Of a DNA stretch of 64,000 nucleotides, positions 34,001-45,056 are shown one piece after another. Numbering within the stretch: position 1 is the first letter of the stretch; every line of letters starts with the position of its first letter. The stretch is from Rhyacichthys aspro. Taxonomy: Eukaryota; Chordata; Actinopteri; Gobiiformes; Rhyacichthyidae. Location: assembly GCA_036850595.1 (NCBI GenBank), contig CM072160.1, positions 186,001 through 250,000 of the forward strand, given 5' to 3'. A program made the translations under genes and the position numbers. The notes under the pieces are model-generated. The model saw only the letters and a list, made by a program, of their open reading frames with translations, had not been told where the DNA came from and searched no databases.

Positions 34001-37000
34001 ATAAGAGCTGTACTTTTGGCCTAACTCTGAAATACTCTGGAGTGGTCCATAAACCAGCACAAAGCCTTTAAATACAGGACCCAGGACTCAGCTGGACTCA
34101 GTTGGACTCAGTTGGACTCAGTTGGACTCAGTTGGACTCAGTTGGACTAGACCTGGACTCAGTTGGACTCAGTTGGACTCAGCTGGACCCCTCATGAGGA
34201 CAACAGAAGCCGGACCACTGGACGGCTGGGCGACTCAGCTGGACTCAGTTGGACTCAGTTGGACTCAGCTGGACACAGTTGGACTCAGCTGGACTCAGCT
34301 GGACTCAGTTGGACTCAGTTGGACTCAGCTGGACTCAGCTGGACTCAGTTGGACTCAGCTGGACTCAGTTGGACTCAGTTGGACTCAGTTGGACTCAGTT
34401 GGACTCAGCTGGACTCAGTTGGACTCAGTTGGACTCAGCTGGACACAGTTGGACTCAGCTGGACTCAGCTGGACTCAGTTGGACTCAGTTGGACTCAGCT
34501 GGACTCAGTTGGACTCAGCTGGACTCAGCTGGACTCAGGTCTGATCTGGTTCCAGGATCCAAGACTCTGCTGAGGGGGATCTCAGGGGCCTTCTTCAGTG
34601 GAGACCTGGTCGCCATCATGGGTCCCTCAGGAGCCGGGAAGTCCACGCTCATGAACATCCTCGCAGGTTACAGGTGAGTCTGGACCAGGTGAGTCTGGAC
34701 CAGGTGAGTCTGGACCAGCTCTGGACCAGGTGAGTCTGGACCAGGTGAGTCCGGACCAGGTGAGTCTGGACCAGGTGAGTCTGGACCAGCTCTGGACCAG
34801 GTGAGTCTGGACCAGGTGAGTCCGGACCAGGTGAGTCCGGACCAGGTGAGTCCGGACCAGGTGAGTCCGGACCAGGTGAGTCTGGACCAGCTCTGGACCA
34901 GAGTTCATTTCCAGCCTGGTTCTGACCCAGTTCAGTCCAGATTCTGACCCGGTCCTGTCCCGGTCCTGTCCCGGTCCTGTCCCGGTCCTGTCCCGGTCCT
35001 GACCCGGTCCTGACCCGGTCCTGACCCGGTCCTGACCCGGTCCTGTCCTGGTCCTTCCCCGGTCCTGTCCCGGTCCTGTCCCGGTCCTGACCCGGTCCTG
35101 TCCCGGTCCTGCCCCGGTCCTGTCCCGGTCCTGACCTGGTTTTGGTGTGTCCTCAGGGAGACGGGGATGAAGGGTGAGATCCTGATAAACGGTCGTCCTC
35201 GAGACCTTCGCTCGTTCAGAAAAGTGTCCTGTTACATCATGCAGGACGACATGCTGCTGCCCCACCTGAGCGTCCAGGAGGCCCTCATGGTGAGTCAGGG
35301 GCCCCTATGTACAAGGGGCCCTTATGGTGAGTCAGGGGCCCCTCTGTACAGAAGGCCTTCATGGTGAGTCAGGGGCCCCTCTGCACAAGGGGCCCTCATG
35401 GTGAGTCAGGGGCCCCTCTGCACAAAAGGCCCTCACTGGGGCCCCATGTTTGGCTCTAAATGTCTTTTTCTTTTAGGTCTCAGCGAATCTGAAGCTTCAG
35501 GAGAAAAAAGAGGCTCGACATGAAATGGTGAGTGTTTAGTTTTGGGCCTTTTCTCCTGAAGCTAACTCTAAGACTCTTACCAACGTCGCGTTAGCTGTGT
35601 GCGCCGCGTTAGCTGTGTGCGCCGCGTTAGCTGTGTACGTCGCGTTAGCTGTGTATGGCGCGTTAGCTGTGTACGTCGCGTTAGCTGTGTGCGTCGCGTT
35701 AGCTGTATGCGCCGCATTAGCTGTGTGCACCGCGTTAGCTGTGTGCACCGCGTTAGCTGTGTACGCCGCGTTAGCTGTATGCGCCGCGTTAGCTGTGTGC
35801 GGCGCGTTAGCTGTGTACGTCGCGTTAGCTGTGTACGTCGCGTTAGCTGTGTGCGGCACGTTAGCTGTATGCGCCGCATTAGCTGTGTGCGCCGCGTTAG
35901 CTGTGTGCGCCGCGTTAGCTGTGTACGCCGCGTTAGCTGTATGCGCCGCGTTAGCTGTGTGCGCCGCGTTAGCTGTGTACAGCGCGTTAACTGTGTGCAC
36001 CGCGTTAGCTGTGTACGGCGCGTTAGCTGTATGCGCCGTGTTAGCTGTGTACGGCGCGTTAGCTGTGTACGGCACGTTAGCTGTGTACGTCGCGTTAGCT
36101 GTGTGCGCCGCGTTAGCTGTGTGCGCCGCGTTAGCTGTGTACGCCGCGTTAGCTGTGTACGCCGCGTTAGCAGTGTGCGCCGCGTTAGCTGTGTACAGCG
36201 CGTTAGCTGTGTACAGCGCGTTAGCTGTGTACAGCGCGTTAACTGTGTGCACCGCGTTAACTGTGTGCACCGCGTTAGCTGTGTACGGCACGTTAGCTGT
36301 GTACGGCGCGTTAGCTGTGTACGGCGCGTTAGCTGTGTACGGCGCGTTAGCTGTGTACGGCGCGTTAGCTGTGTGCGCCGCGTTAGCTGTGTGCGCCGCG
36401 TTAGCTGTGTACGGCGCGTTAGCTGTGTACGGCGCGTTAGCTTTGTACGGCACGTTAGCTGTGTGCGCCGCGTTAGCTGTGTACGGCACGTTAGCTGTGT
36501 ACGCCGCGTTAGCAGTGTGCGCCGCGTTAGCTTTGTACGGCACGTTAGCTGTGTGCGCCGCGTTAGCTGTGTACGGCACGTTAGCTGTGTACGCCGCGTT
36601 AGCTGTGTACGCCGCGTTAGCAGTGTGCGCCGCGTTAGCTGTGTACAGCGCGTTAGCTGTGTACAGCGCGTTAACTGTGTGCACCGCGTTAGCTGTGTAC
36701 GGCGCGTTAGCTGTGTACGGCGCGTTAGCTGTGTACGGCGCGTTAGCTGTGTGCGCCGCGTTAGCTGTGTACGGCGCGTTAGCTGTGTACGGCGCGTTAG
36801 CTGTGTACGGCGCGTTAGCTGTGTACGGCGCGTTAGCTGTGTGCGCCGCGTTAGCTGTGTACGGCACGTTAGCTGTGTAAGGCGCGTTAGCTGTGTGCGC
36901 CGCATTAGCTGTGTGCGCCGCGTTTTGTTTCAGGTCTGTGAGATCCTGCCGGTCCCGGTCTAAGTCCCGGTCTTGTTTTACGTCCGTGAGATCCTGCCGG

Positions 37001-40000
37001 TCCCGGTCTAAGTCCCGGTCTTGTTTTAGGTCCGTGAGATCCTGCCGGTCCCGGTCTAAGTCCCGGTCCTGGTCTTGTTTCAGGTCCGTGAGATCCTGCT
37101 GGTCCTGGGACTCCTGGACTGCGCTCAGACCCGGACCTCGGACTTGTCGGGGGGACAGAGGAAGAGATTGGCCATCGCTCTGGAGCTGGTCAACAACCCT
37201 CCGGTCATGTTCTTCGACGAGCCCACCAGGTCTGACCCGGTCCTGACCCGGTTTAGATGGGGTTAGACGGGTTTAATCCCGGTTTAGTCCCGGCCCGGTC
37301 CTGACCCGTCCTCGTCTCTCTGCAGTGGTCTGGACAGCTCGTCGTGTTTCCAGGTCGTGTCGTTGCTGAAGGCTTTGGCTCGAGGAGGTCGGACTGTGAT
37401 CTGCACCATCCACCAGCCCAGCGCCAAACTGTTCGAGCTCTTCGACAAGGTCCAGACTTAGACCGGACTTAGACCGGACTCACACAGGTCTCACTCAGGA
37501 CTCACTTAGACCAGACTCACTCAGACCGGACTCACTCAGACCAGACTCACTTAGACCGGTCTCACTTAGACCGGACTTACTCAGGACTCACTCAGGAGTC
37601 ATTTAGACCGGTCTCACTCAGACCGGACTGTAATAACCATGTAATAACTGTGTTACAGCTGTACGTTCTGAGTCAGGGACAGTGCATTTACAGAGGCTCT
37701 GTGAACAGACTGGTGCCGTACCTCAGAGACCTGGGCCTCAACTGCCCCACCTACCACAACCCTGCAGACTTCGGTAAGTCCAGACCAGGACCAGACCAGG
37801 ACCAGACCAGGACCATATTTCAAAAATATCATTTGGTAAACAAATAAGAATATATACTTTAACTCCATCGTCATGGTAACTTGAGACTCATCTTCATTTA
37901 TTAAATTCACAATTTAGTTTAATCTGGAGAAACCTGTCGTTCAGAAATCGCAACAAAAATGGACTCATTTGTGCATATTTCAAAAACACATGAACAAACT
38001 TCTGATTAACAAGTTGTTTGAGTGTTTGATGAAAACAGCAGATTGAGACCCAGCTGGAGTCTGTATTCTGAAGTACTTCTGCTGCAGTGATGGAGGTGGC
38101 GTCGGGAGAACACGGAGACCAGACCCAGCGTCTGGTGAAGGCCGTGCAGGACTCAGAGACCGGACCCGACGACCTCCTAGACCTCAACGGAGACGGCCTG
38201 CACTCGTTACTATGGCAACACGCTCACGAGGTACGTCACTACGGCAACACGCTCACGAGGTACGTCACTACGGCAACGAGCTCACGAGGTACGTCACTAT
38301 GGCACTGCTAGGGCGTCACTTGGCAACTGCTAGGAGGTCGTCACTACGGCAACGAGCTCACGAGGTACGTCACTACGGCAACGAGGTCACGAGGTCGTCA
38401 CTTGGCACTGCTCACGTGCGTCCTACGGCAACGAGCTCACGGTGCGTCACTTGGAACTGCTCAGGGTCGTCACTGGCAACTGCTCAGAGGCGTCACTGGC
38501 AACTGCTCAGGCGTCACTCGGCAACGAGCTCACGAGGTTGTCACTTGGCAACTGCTCACGGGAACGCACTTGGCAACTGCTCAGTCACTCGGCAACGAGC
38601 TCGGGTCACTACGGCAACGAGGTCACGAGGTACGTCACTACGGCAACGAGGTCACGAGGTACGTCACTACGGCAACGAGCTCACGAGGTACGTCGCTACG
38701 GCAACGAGCTCACGAGGTACGTCACTATGGCAACATGCTCAGGAGGTACGTCACTACGGCAACGCTATGTTTTCAGATACAGTCTGTACAGTTGGTTTTT
38801 TTTTGGTTTTTTGTGACTCATGCTGTTTTTGTCCCAGTTAAGTTTTCTTGTGTTTTATTGAAGGAGTGTTCATCCCAGACCTAAAGTTTACGTTAAATTA
38901 AATTTTTTATTTACCGTATTTTCCGGACTATAAGCCGCTACTTTTTTCCCACGCTTTGAACCATGCGGCTTATACAGAGATGCGGCTTTTCTATGAATTT
39001 TTCTTCAGCCCTCAGGGGGGCGCTCTAGCAGGAAGTGCAAAAACGAGACAGGCAGCGGTATTCAGTACAAACAAGAAAGCGCCAGTTTTTATTCTTAGCA
39101 CATGCAACCCAAGACGCACAACAGCAAAATACGGTAATATTTTTACACCCTCACCCCCTCATAATGGAAAACAAATGAAGTGACAGTGGTTTGGTGTTCA
39201 GTAGTTTCAATGCTCAGGAGGAAGATGAATAGTGACTTGTGGTTTCAGTGCACGGGAGAATGAAGCCACTTTAATAGTTGCACAGTTGCGCTTTAACAGT
39301 GCGCAGGAAGAAAAAGTGACCGTGGTTTGGTGTTCAGTGGTTTCAGTAAGCAGGAGGAAGAAAAATAAAGCAACTTGGTTTTAGTGCACAGGAGGAAGAT
39401 GAATAAAACCATCAATGACTTTTCTGTTTTGTTTGATCAGCACTTTTACTGCCGTGTTACAGGCACTGTTCAGAAACAATCAGTTCAGGTATATGAATAA
39501 ACACTTATGGTACAAAATCTTTCTATGTAAATATATTATTTCTCAGCCTGGATATCGGCGGCTTATAGTCCGGTGCGGTTTATATGTGAGAAAATATATA
39601 TTTCTTTTAAATTTTAGTGGGTGCGGCTTATATTTAGGTGCGCTCTATAGTCTGGAAAATACGGTAGGTTTTTTCCTGTGTTGTTTTATTTTGTTATTTC
39701 CTGTGTTGTTTTATTTTGTTATTTCCTGTGTTGTTTTATTTTGTTATTTCCTGTTGTTTTATTTTGTTATTTCCTGTGTTGTTTTATTTTGTTATTTCCT
39801 GTGTTGTTTTATTTTGTTATTTCCTGTGTTGTTTTATTTTGTTATTTCCTGTGTTGCAGGAGTGTTCGTCCGAGGGCTGCCACAGTTTCTCTGCGAGCTG
39901 CATGACTCAGTTCTGTATCCTCTTCAGACGCACCTTCCTCAACATCCTCCGGGACTCGGTGAGAAACAGAGACAACAGCGCCACCCTCTGGACAAACACT

Positions 40001-43000
40001 AATATTACTCTGAGAATTACCCTCAGACTCACATTTCCACACATCCCAAACACCTGTTCACCTGTCCTGAAAATATGTGTTGACTGTGGTGTTTGAGACA
40101 AAATGAGAAATATTTTAAAATGTAAACTGAACATTTTTATCACAGTTTTAATTCCTCCACCTTTCAATTAATTAAACCTTTCACCTCAGGACTCACCTGT
40201 GTCTCTCACCTGTGTCTCTCCTGTGTCTCTCACCTGTGTCTCTCACCTGTGTCTCTCACCTGTGTCTCTCACCTGTGTCTCTCATCTGTGTCTCTCACCT
40301 GTGTCTCTCACCTGTGTCTCTCACCTGTCTCTCCCTGTCTCTCTCACCTGTCTCTCACCTGTCTCTCTCACCTGTGTCTCTCACCTGTCTCTCATCTGTG
40401 TCTCTCACCTGTCTCTCACCTGTGTCTCTCACCTGTCTCTCACCTGTGTCTCTCACCTGTCTCTCTCACCTATGTCTCTCACCTGTCTCTCATCTGTGTC
40501 TCTCACCTGTGTCTCTCACCTGTCTCTCACCTGTCTCTCATCTGTGTCTCTCACCTGTGTCTCTCACCTGTCTCTCACCTGTCTCTCACCTGTCTCTCAC
40601 CTGTCTCTCACCTGTGTCTCTCACCTGTGTCTCTCACCTGTGACTGTCACATGCATCTCACCTGTCTCTCCTGTCCCTGTCCTCAGGTGCTCACTCACCT
40701 GCGGCTCCTGTCTCACCTGGGCATCGGTGTTCTGATTGGTCTGCTGTATTTGGGAATCGGGAACGAGGCAAAGAAAGTTCTGAGTAACTCTGGGTTCCTC
40801 TTCTTCTCCATGTTGTTCCTGATGTTCGCCGCATTAATGCCCACCGTGCTCACATGTACGTTACACTCTGATGTCATCACGTAACAGCTCACATGTACGT
40901 TACACACATGTACGTTACACTCTGATGTCATCACGTAACAGCTCACATGTACGTTACACACATGTACGTTACACTCTGATGTCATCACGTAACAGCTCAC
41001 ATGTATGTTACACACATGTACGTTACACTCTGATGTCATCACGTAACAGCTCACATGTACGTTACACACATGTACGTTACACTCTGATGTCATCACGTAA
41101 CAGCTCACATGTACGTTACACTCTGATGTCATCACGTAACAGCTCACATGTACGTTACACTCTGATGTCATCACGTAACAGCTCACATGTACGTTACACT
41201 CTGATGTCACCATGTAACAGCTCACATGTACGTTACACTCTGATGTCATCACGTAACAGTTCACATGTACGTTACACTCTGATGTCATCACGTAAAAGCT
41301 CACATGTACGTTACACTCTGATGTCACCATGTAACAGCTCACATGTACGTTACACTCTGATGTCATCACGTAAAAGCTCACATGTACGTTACACTCTGAT
41401 GTCACCATGTAACAGCTCACATGTACATTACACTCTGATGTCATCACGTAACAGTTCACATGTACGTTACACTCTGATGTCACCATGTAACAGCTCACAT
41501 GTACGTTACACTCTGATGTCATCACGTAACAGTTCACATGTACGTTACACTCTGATGTCATCACGTAACAGTTCACATGTACGTTACACTCTGATGTCAT
41601 CACATAACAGCTCACATGTACGTTACACTCACATGTACGTTACACTCACATGTACGTTACACTCTGATGTCACCACGTAACAGCTCACATGTACGTTACA
41701 CTCTGATGTCATCACGTAACAGCTCACATGTACGTTACACTCACATGTACGTTACACTCTGATGTCATCACGTAACAGCTCACATGTACGTTACACTCTG
41801 ATGTCACCATGTAACAGCTCACATGTACGTTACACTCACATGTACGTTACACTCTGATGTCATCACATAACAGCTCACATGTACGTTACACTCTGATGTC
41901 ATCACGTAACAGCTCACATGTACGTTACACTCTGATGTCATCACGTAACAGCTCACATGTACGTTACACTCTGATGTCACCATGTAACAGCTCACATGTA
42001 CGTTACACTCTGATGTCATCACGTAACAGCTCACATGTACGTTACACTCTGATGTCACCATGTAACAGCTCACATGTACGTTACACTCTGATGTCACCAT
42101 GTAACAGATCATGTTTCCTTTGTGACAGTGAGACACATATTTAACAGAGTGGGACTCATAAAAGTTGATTTTGTCCTGCTTCACGTCTGTCTCCGTCAGT
42201 TCCTCTGGAGATGGGGGTGTTCCTCAGAGAACACCTGAACTATTGGTACAGCCTCAAGGCCTATTACCTCGCCAAGACCATGGCCGACGTGCCCTTCCAG
42301 GTACAGACCGGATTCACACGGGTTCAAACGGGTTTAAGGTGGATCTGAACCGGTTTTAGGTGGATCTGATCTGTTCCAGGTCATTTTTCCGGTCCTGTAC
42401 TGTATCATTGTGTACTGGATGACGGAGCAGCCTCCAGACGCAGCTCGGTTCTTCCTCTTCGTGTCGTTGGGAGTCCTGACGTCGCTGGTGGCTCAGAGTC
42501 TGGGTTTACTGATCGGAGCCGCCTCCACGTCGCTGCAGGTGAGAGTTCACTGAAACGGTCTCAAAGAATCATTGAAGTTTTGAAGCCTTTTTGTAAATTT
42601 GAAAATGCGATAATCCAAACCGAGGCTTTGTCCACATCAGCCTCAAAAATGTCCTGGATCAGAGTTGGTCAAAAACATCTCATATTTCTGAATGAGATTC
42701 TGATTTGAAGCAGATTTAATGTCTCGCTACAAACACCTTCACATCTCTATATTAAATTCAGTTAAATTCACAAACATTCAGAATCTGTGAAGTGTATTAT
42801 GTTGATTTATGCAAATTAGCCTTGTGCTTCTGAGGCTTTTCAAGACTTTGTGTGGATTAGACCTGGTCTGGAGACAGAGAGGAATACAATACCTGCTTAT
42901 TCTTTTTTATTCTGATGTTAATATACTCTACTGCTGTTGTTTTGTGTTTAGAGCAAAACAGAAATTAAATATTCAAATTCAAAAACACATTTGAATAAGG

Positions 43001-44185
43001 TTTGTAGGTCAGTAGCAAAAGAAGAAAATGAGCCTTTGAGCGAACCCTGACTGAACTTGATGCTGTTCTGTGTTTGTCCTTAAGGGGGCGATGTAGGTGT
43101 AAGATTAAAGACCTGTAGTTCCCTGTGCTTCCTGCAGGTGGCGACCTTCGTGGGCCCGGTCACTGCGATCCCAGTGCTGCTGTTCTCAGGGTTCTTTGTC
43201 AGTTTCGACACCATTCCCTGGTATCTGCAGTGGATGTCCTACTGCTCCTACGTCAGGTGAACCACACCTGTCTCATTTTTTACTTTAATAGTGTAAATTT
43301 AGTCGCGAGCCCCTCGAGAACCCGGGTTCTACTTTGGAACTAACGCTCGGGACGTTTGACTCAGAGACACTAAACTCAACATCATCGAGACAAGAGAAGG
43401 TTGTCTCAGAGTTGAATATTTTGTTCAGGCCCTGAACACATTTATGTGAGAACATATTTAAACAGGTGTAATAGCGCCTCCTGCAGAGCAAAAGATGCAC
43501 CCCATTAGACCCCTGAATATTTTAGTTTGTCATAATTGAACAAAACATGACACAAGTCTGTCTGCAGCCATGTTTCCATGAACACGCTCCAACTCTGAAA
43601 ACAAATGATTCTGATTCTCCTCAGATTTAGAGGGTGTTCAGGGGCTTTCAGATGTTTCTTTTTTTATTTACTCTATCATTTATCTGTTAATATTAATACA
43701 TTTATTAATAAGTGTCCGTTTTAACAGTAAAAGTCTTTAAACAACGCAAAGCAATAACAAGACATTTATATGAAGAAACAGACCTGCACATTTCAGCTGC
43801 ACTACTTTGAGCGTACGTTTTGGTTTTTTTCTTGTCCACTGCATTAAAAACATGACGTTTGGATTTAAACCGGTTTTACTCAAATCTGAACCGGTTTTAC
43901 TCAGATTTGAACCGGTTTTACTCAGATTTAAACACGTACTTTCCTGTGGTGACCAGGTACGGCTTCGAGGGTGTGATCCTGTCGATCTACGGCCTGGACC
44001 GAGGAGACCTTCACTGCGACGACGGAGAAACCTGTCACTTCCAAAAATCTGACGCCATTTTGAAGGAACTGGACATGATCGATGCCAAGCTCTACCTGGA
44101 CTTCATCATCCTCGGCATCTTCTTCCTCTCGCTGCGGCTGCTGGCGTACTTCGTCCTGAGGTACAAGATCAGCGCTGAGAGGTAG
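31004..44185 (+). CDS. abcg1: ABCG1 half-transporter (sterol export), 15 exons
   Basis: ABCG1 dimerises to export cholesterol to HDL. Exons: 31004-31066, 31288-31708, 34556-34673, 35157-35289, 35477-35527, 37084-37229, 37326-37449, 37659-37773, 38088-38230, 39860-39958, 40687-40855, 42200-42300, 42380-42538, 43138-43256, 43957-44185. They total 2190 bases, 729 residues (human is about 678). Start MACLMAAW as in human ABCG1. Walker A GPSGAGKST (about 184-192), signature LSGGQRKR (about 283-290), Walker B VMFFDEPTSGLD, H-loop TIHQPSAK, then six membrane helices and the C-terminal DLHCDDGETCHFQKSDAI and RYKISAER. The extra length is a heptapeptide repeat in exon 2. Residues throughout match ABCG1 rather than ABCG4. 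Nearly every intron holds minisatellites, five of them carrying copies of a splice junction. Confidence 0.95.
31369..31578 (+). repeat. In-frame 21-base repeat in abcg1 exon 2
   Basis: Ten tandem units encode variants of GIQGPSY, GVRGPLC and GVQGPSC. All keep the frame. It lies in the cytosolic N-terminal part before the nucleotide-binding domain. Confidence 0.93.
31709..32929. other. abcg1 intron 2, 5' part
   Basis: No gene is seen. There is a short run of GTAGTTTGT copies near 32202-32232. Confidence 0.5.
32930..33605. repeat. GGTTTAGACCTGGTTTAGTC tandem repeat, abcg1 intron 2
   Basis: Two blocks (about 32960-33195 and 33460-33600) of imperfect 10- to 20-base units, with unique sequence between them. 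Confidence 0.85.
34082..34540. repeat. 10-base TTGGACTCAG repeat before abcg1 exon 3
   Basis: About 45 copies of (T/C)TGGACTCAG, interrupted once at 34190-34235, ending 16 bases before exon 3. The period gives open frames that are not genes. Confidence 0.95.
34671..34905 (+). repeat. 15-base donor-bearing repeat after abcg1 exon 3
   Basis: About 15 copies of CAGGTGAGTCTGGAC. The first contains the true exon 3 donor (CAG before GTGAGT), so perfect donor consensus sequences recur every 15 bases or so. Confidence 0.92.
34920..35145. repeat. CCCGGTCCTG repeat, abcg1 intron 3
   Basis: About 20 copies of the 10- to 11-base unit CCGGTCCTGTC or CCGGTCCTGAC, ending close to the exon 4 acceptor. Confidence 0.9.
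35279..35440 (+). repeat. About 40-base donor-bearing repeat after abcg1 exon 4
   Basis: Four units of GGCCCTCATGGTGAGTCAGG plus about 20 bases. The first is the real end of exon 4 (GCCCTCATG) with its donor; three decoys follow. Confidence 0.92.
35581..36925. repeat. 18-base minisatellite, abcg1 intron 5
   Basis: About 74 copies of CGCGTTAGCTGTGTACGG and variants in 1.35 kb. An 18-base period without stops leaves long frames open on both strands; these are not proteins. The array ends beside the duplicated exon 6 junctions. Confidence 0.97.
36929..37106 (+). repeat. Tandem copies of abcg1 exon 6 acceptor junction
   Basis: Four copies of a roughly 50-base unit with CTTGTTT(T/C)AGGTCCGTGA and GATCCTGC. 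Only the last (exon start 37084) continues into VREILLVLGLLDC; the first three run into GTCCCGGTCTAAG. Confidence 0.92.
37450..37625. repeat. Degenerate ACTCACTTAGACCGG repeat, abcg1 intron 7
   Basis: Imperfect units based on GACTCACTCAGACCGG fill most of the intron. They start just after the donor and contain no exon bases. Confidence 0.7.
38212..38766 (+). repeat. 29-base donor-bearing repeat after abcg1 exon 9
   Basis: About 19 imperfect units of CGGCAACGAGCTCACGAGGT plus ACGTCACTA. The first is the exon 9 end (CTCACGAG before GTACGT at 38231). The central copies are degenerate; the outer ones are nearly perfect. Confidence 0.92.
38914..39664. mobile_element. TA-target MITE in abcg1 intron 9
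   Basis: Ends CCGTATTTTCCGGACTATA and, reverse-complemented at the right, CCGTATTTTCCAGACTATA (18 of 19 identical), with TA outside both ends. The subterminal AAGCCGC and GCGGCTTATA are familiar from fish genomes. There is no transposase, so it is probably a Tc1/mariner-like non-autonomous copy. Confidence 0.85.
39668..39858 (+). repeat. 25-base repeat at abcg1 exon 10 acceptor
   Basis: About eight copies of TTTTATTTTGTTATTTCCTG plus TGTTG. The last copy becomes the functional tract and acceptor TTTCCTGTGTTGCAG. Confidence 0.92.
40186..40686 (+). repeat. TCTCTCACCTGTG repeat before abcg1 exon 11
   Basis: About 40 copies of a 10- or 13-base pyrimidine-rich unit, ending CTGTCCCTGTCCTCAG at the exon 11 acceptor. 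It forms an extended polypyrimidine tract on the transcript strand. Confidence 0.93.
40846..42110 (+). repeat. 39-base donor-bearing minisatellite after abcg1 exon 11
   Basis: About 32 copies of a 39-base unit with GCTCACATGTACGTTACAC then TCTGATGTCATCACGTAACA. The first contains the real exon 11 end (GCTCACAT before GTACGT at 40856). Each unit thus repeats the exon bases and the donor. The 39-base period leaves frames open on both strands. Confidence 0.96.
42301..42379 (+). repeat. 79-base abcg1 intron 12 made of the dispersed motif
   Basis: After GTACAGACC the intron consists of about three copies of GGTTTTAGGTGGATCTGA, up to TGTTCCAG. It is the shortest intron of the gene. Confidence 0.7.
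42539..43137. other. abcg1 intron 13
   Basis: No repeat array and no other gene seen. Confidence 0.5.
43257..43956. other. abcg1 intron 14
   Basis: Mostly unique sequence. The last 100 bases hold three copies of TTTGAACCGGTTTTACTCAG. Confidence 0.6.
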
Positions 44186-45050
44186 AGCGCCCCCCACAGG
44201 ACAACTCAAACTCAACCCAACAAGCATCAAAATCCTGCTGAAACCGACCAAAAAACCACTCAAGACTCATTTCCTTCAGTGGCTCAGTTCAGTACGGATC
44301 AGAACAGCTCGCTTTAAGGGGTTTTGGTTGGACTTTAAAACATTGTACAGGACTGGATTCATATTTTGAAGTGGTTTTAGCAGAAGCTTTAAGTCATTTT
44401 AATTGAAATTGAACAGGTTTAAAGAGGTTTCTGGGTGGTTTTAATGGGATTTTAAAGGGCTGCAAACAGGTCTGAGTGAGTTTTTGTGGGATTAGTCGGA
44501 CTTCAGAGGGTCTCAATGCACTTCAGACTGCTGCTACTTGAAACAAATCTGGATGGGTTTGAATTGGACCCTAAAAGGCTGTAAGAAGGTCTGGATGAGT
44601 TAAAAGTGGTTTTAGTTCGACCTAGACACGGTTTAAAGAGGTTTGAACAGGTGGGTTTTAGTTGGACTGTCACAGGTTTTTAACAGGTCTGAGGAGGATT
44701 TATGTGGTTTAAATGAGAGATGAGAAGGTTATAAAAGATGCTTTTAGATGGACTTCATCAGGTTTTAAACAGGTTTGGAGCTGTACTGGACTGAACTGTG
44801 GGAAATGTTCTGCAGAATTCCTTTTTCCAGAACTTTTTAAACTGTCCCTCCATTTTTTGTAACGATTCAAGGATACTGACCTACAGGATTTCCAGGATTT
44901 TCCAGGATTTCCAGGACCTGTGAGAACCCTGTAAAAACAAGTTCAAGTCTAAAGTTTAGACTTCAGCAGAGTTTGGAGCTGGTCTCTGATTCGCTGAAGA
45001 AGGACTCTCTCTGTTTCTATTGGCTTCAGTTTCCTGTTTATTAAAATAAC

Positions 45051-45056
45051 AATAAA
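45051..45056 (+). terminator. abcg1 poly(A) signal
   Basis: AATAAA, 866 bases after the stop. The intervening UTR also carries relics of the GGTTTTAGTTGGA motif. Confidence 0.5.

Noticed and set aside
34122..34677. Repeated DSVGLSWTQL protein fused to Walker A
   Set aside because: 10-base repeat upstream of exon 3; the join is intron read-through.
35536..36963. Very long open frames on both strands
   Set aside because: They are products of an 18-base repeat without stop codons, inside an abcg1 intron.
38402..38884. Coding frames over the exon 9 donor array
   Set aside because: Repeat-derived and out of phase with abcg1.
40713..42184. Repeated SECNVHVSCYVMT and SSRNSSHVRYTLM proteins
   Set aside because: 39-base minisatellite in abcg1 intron 11.
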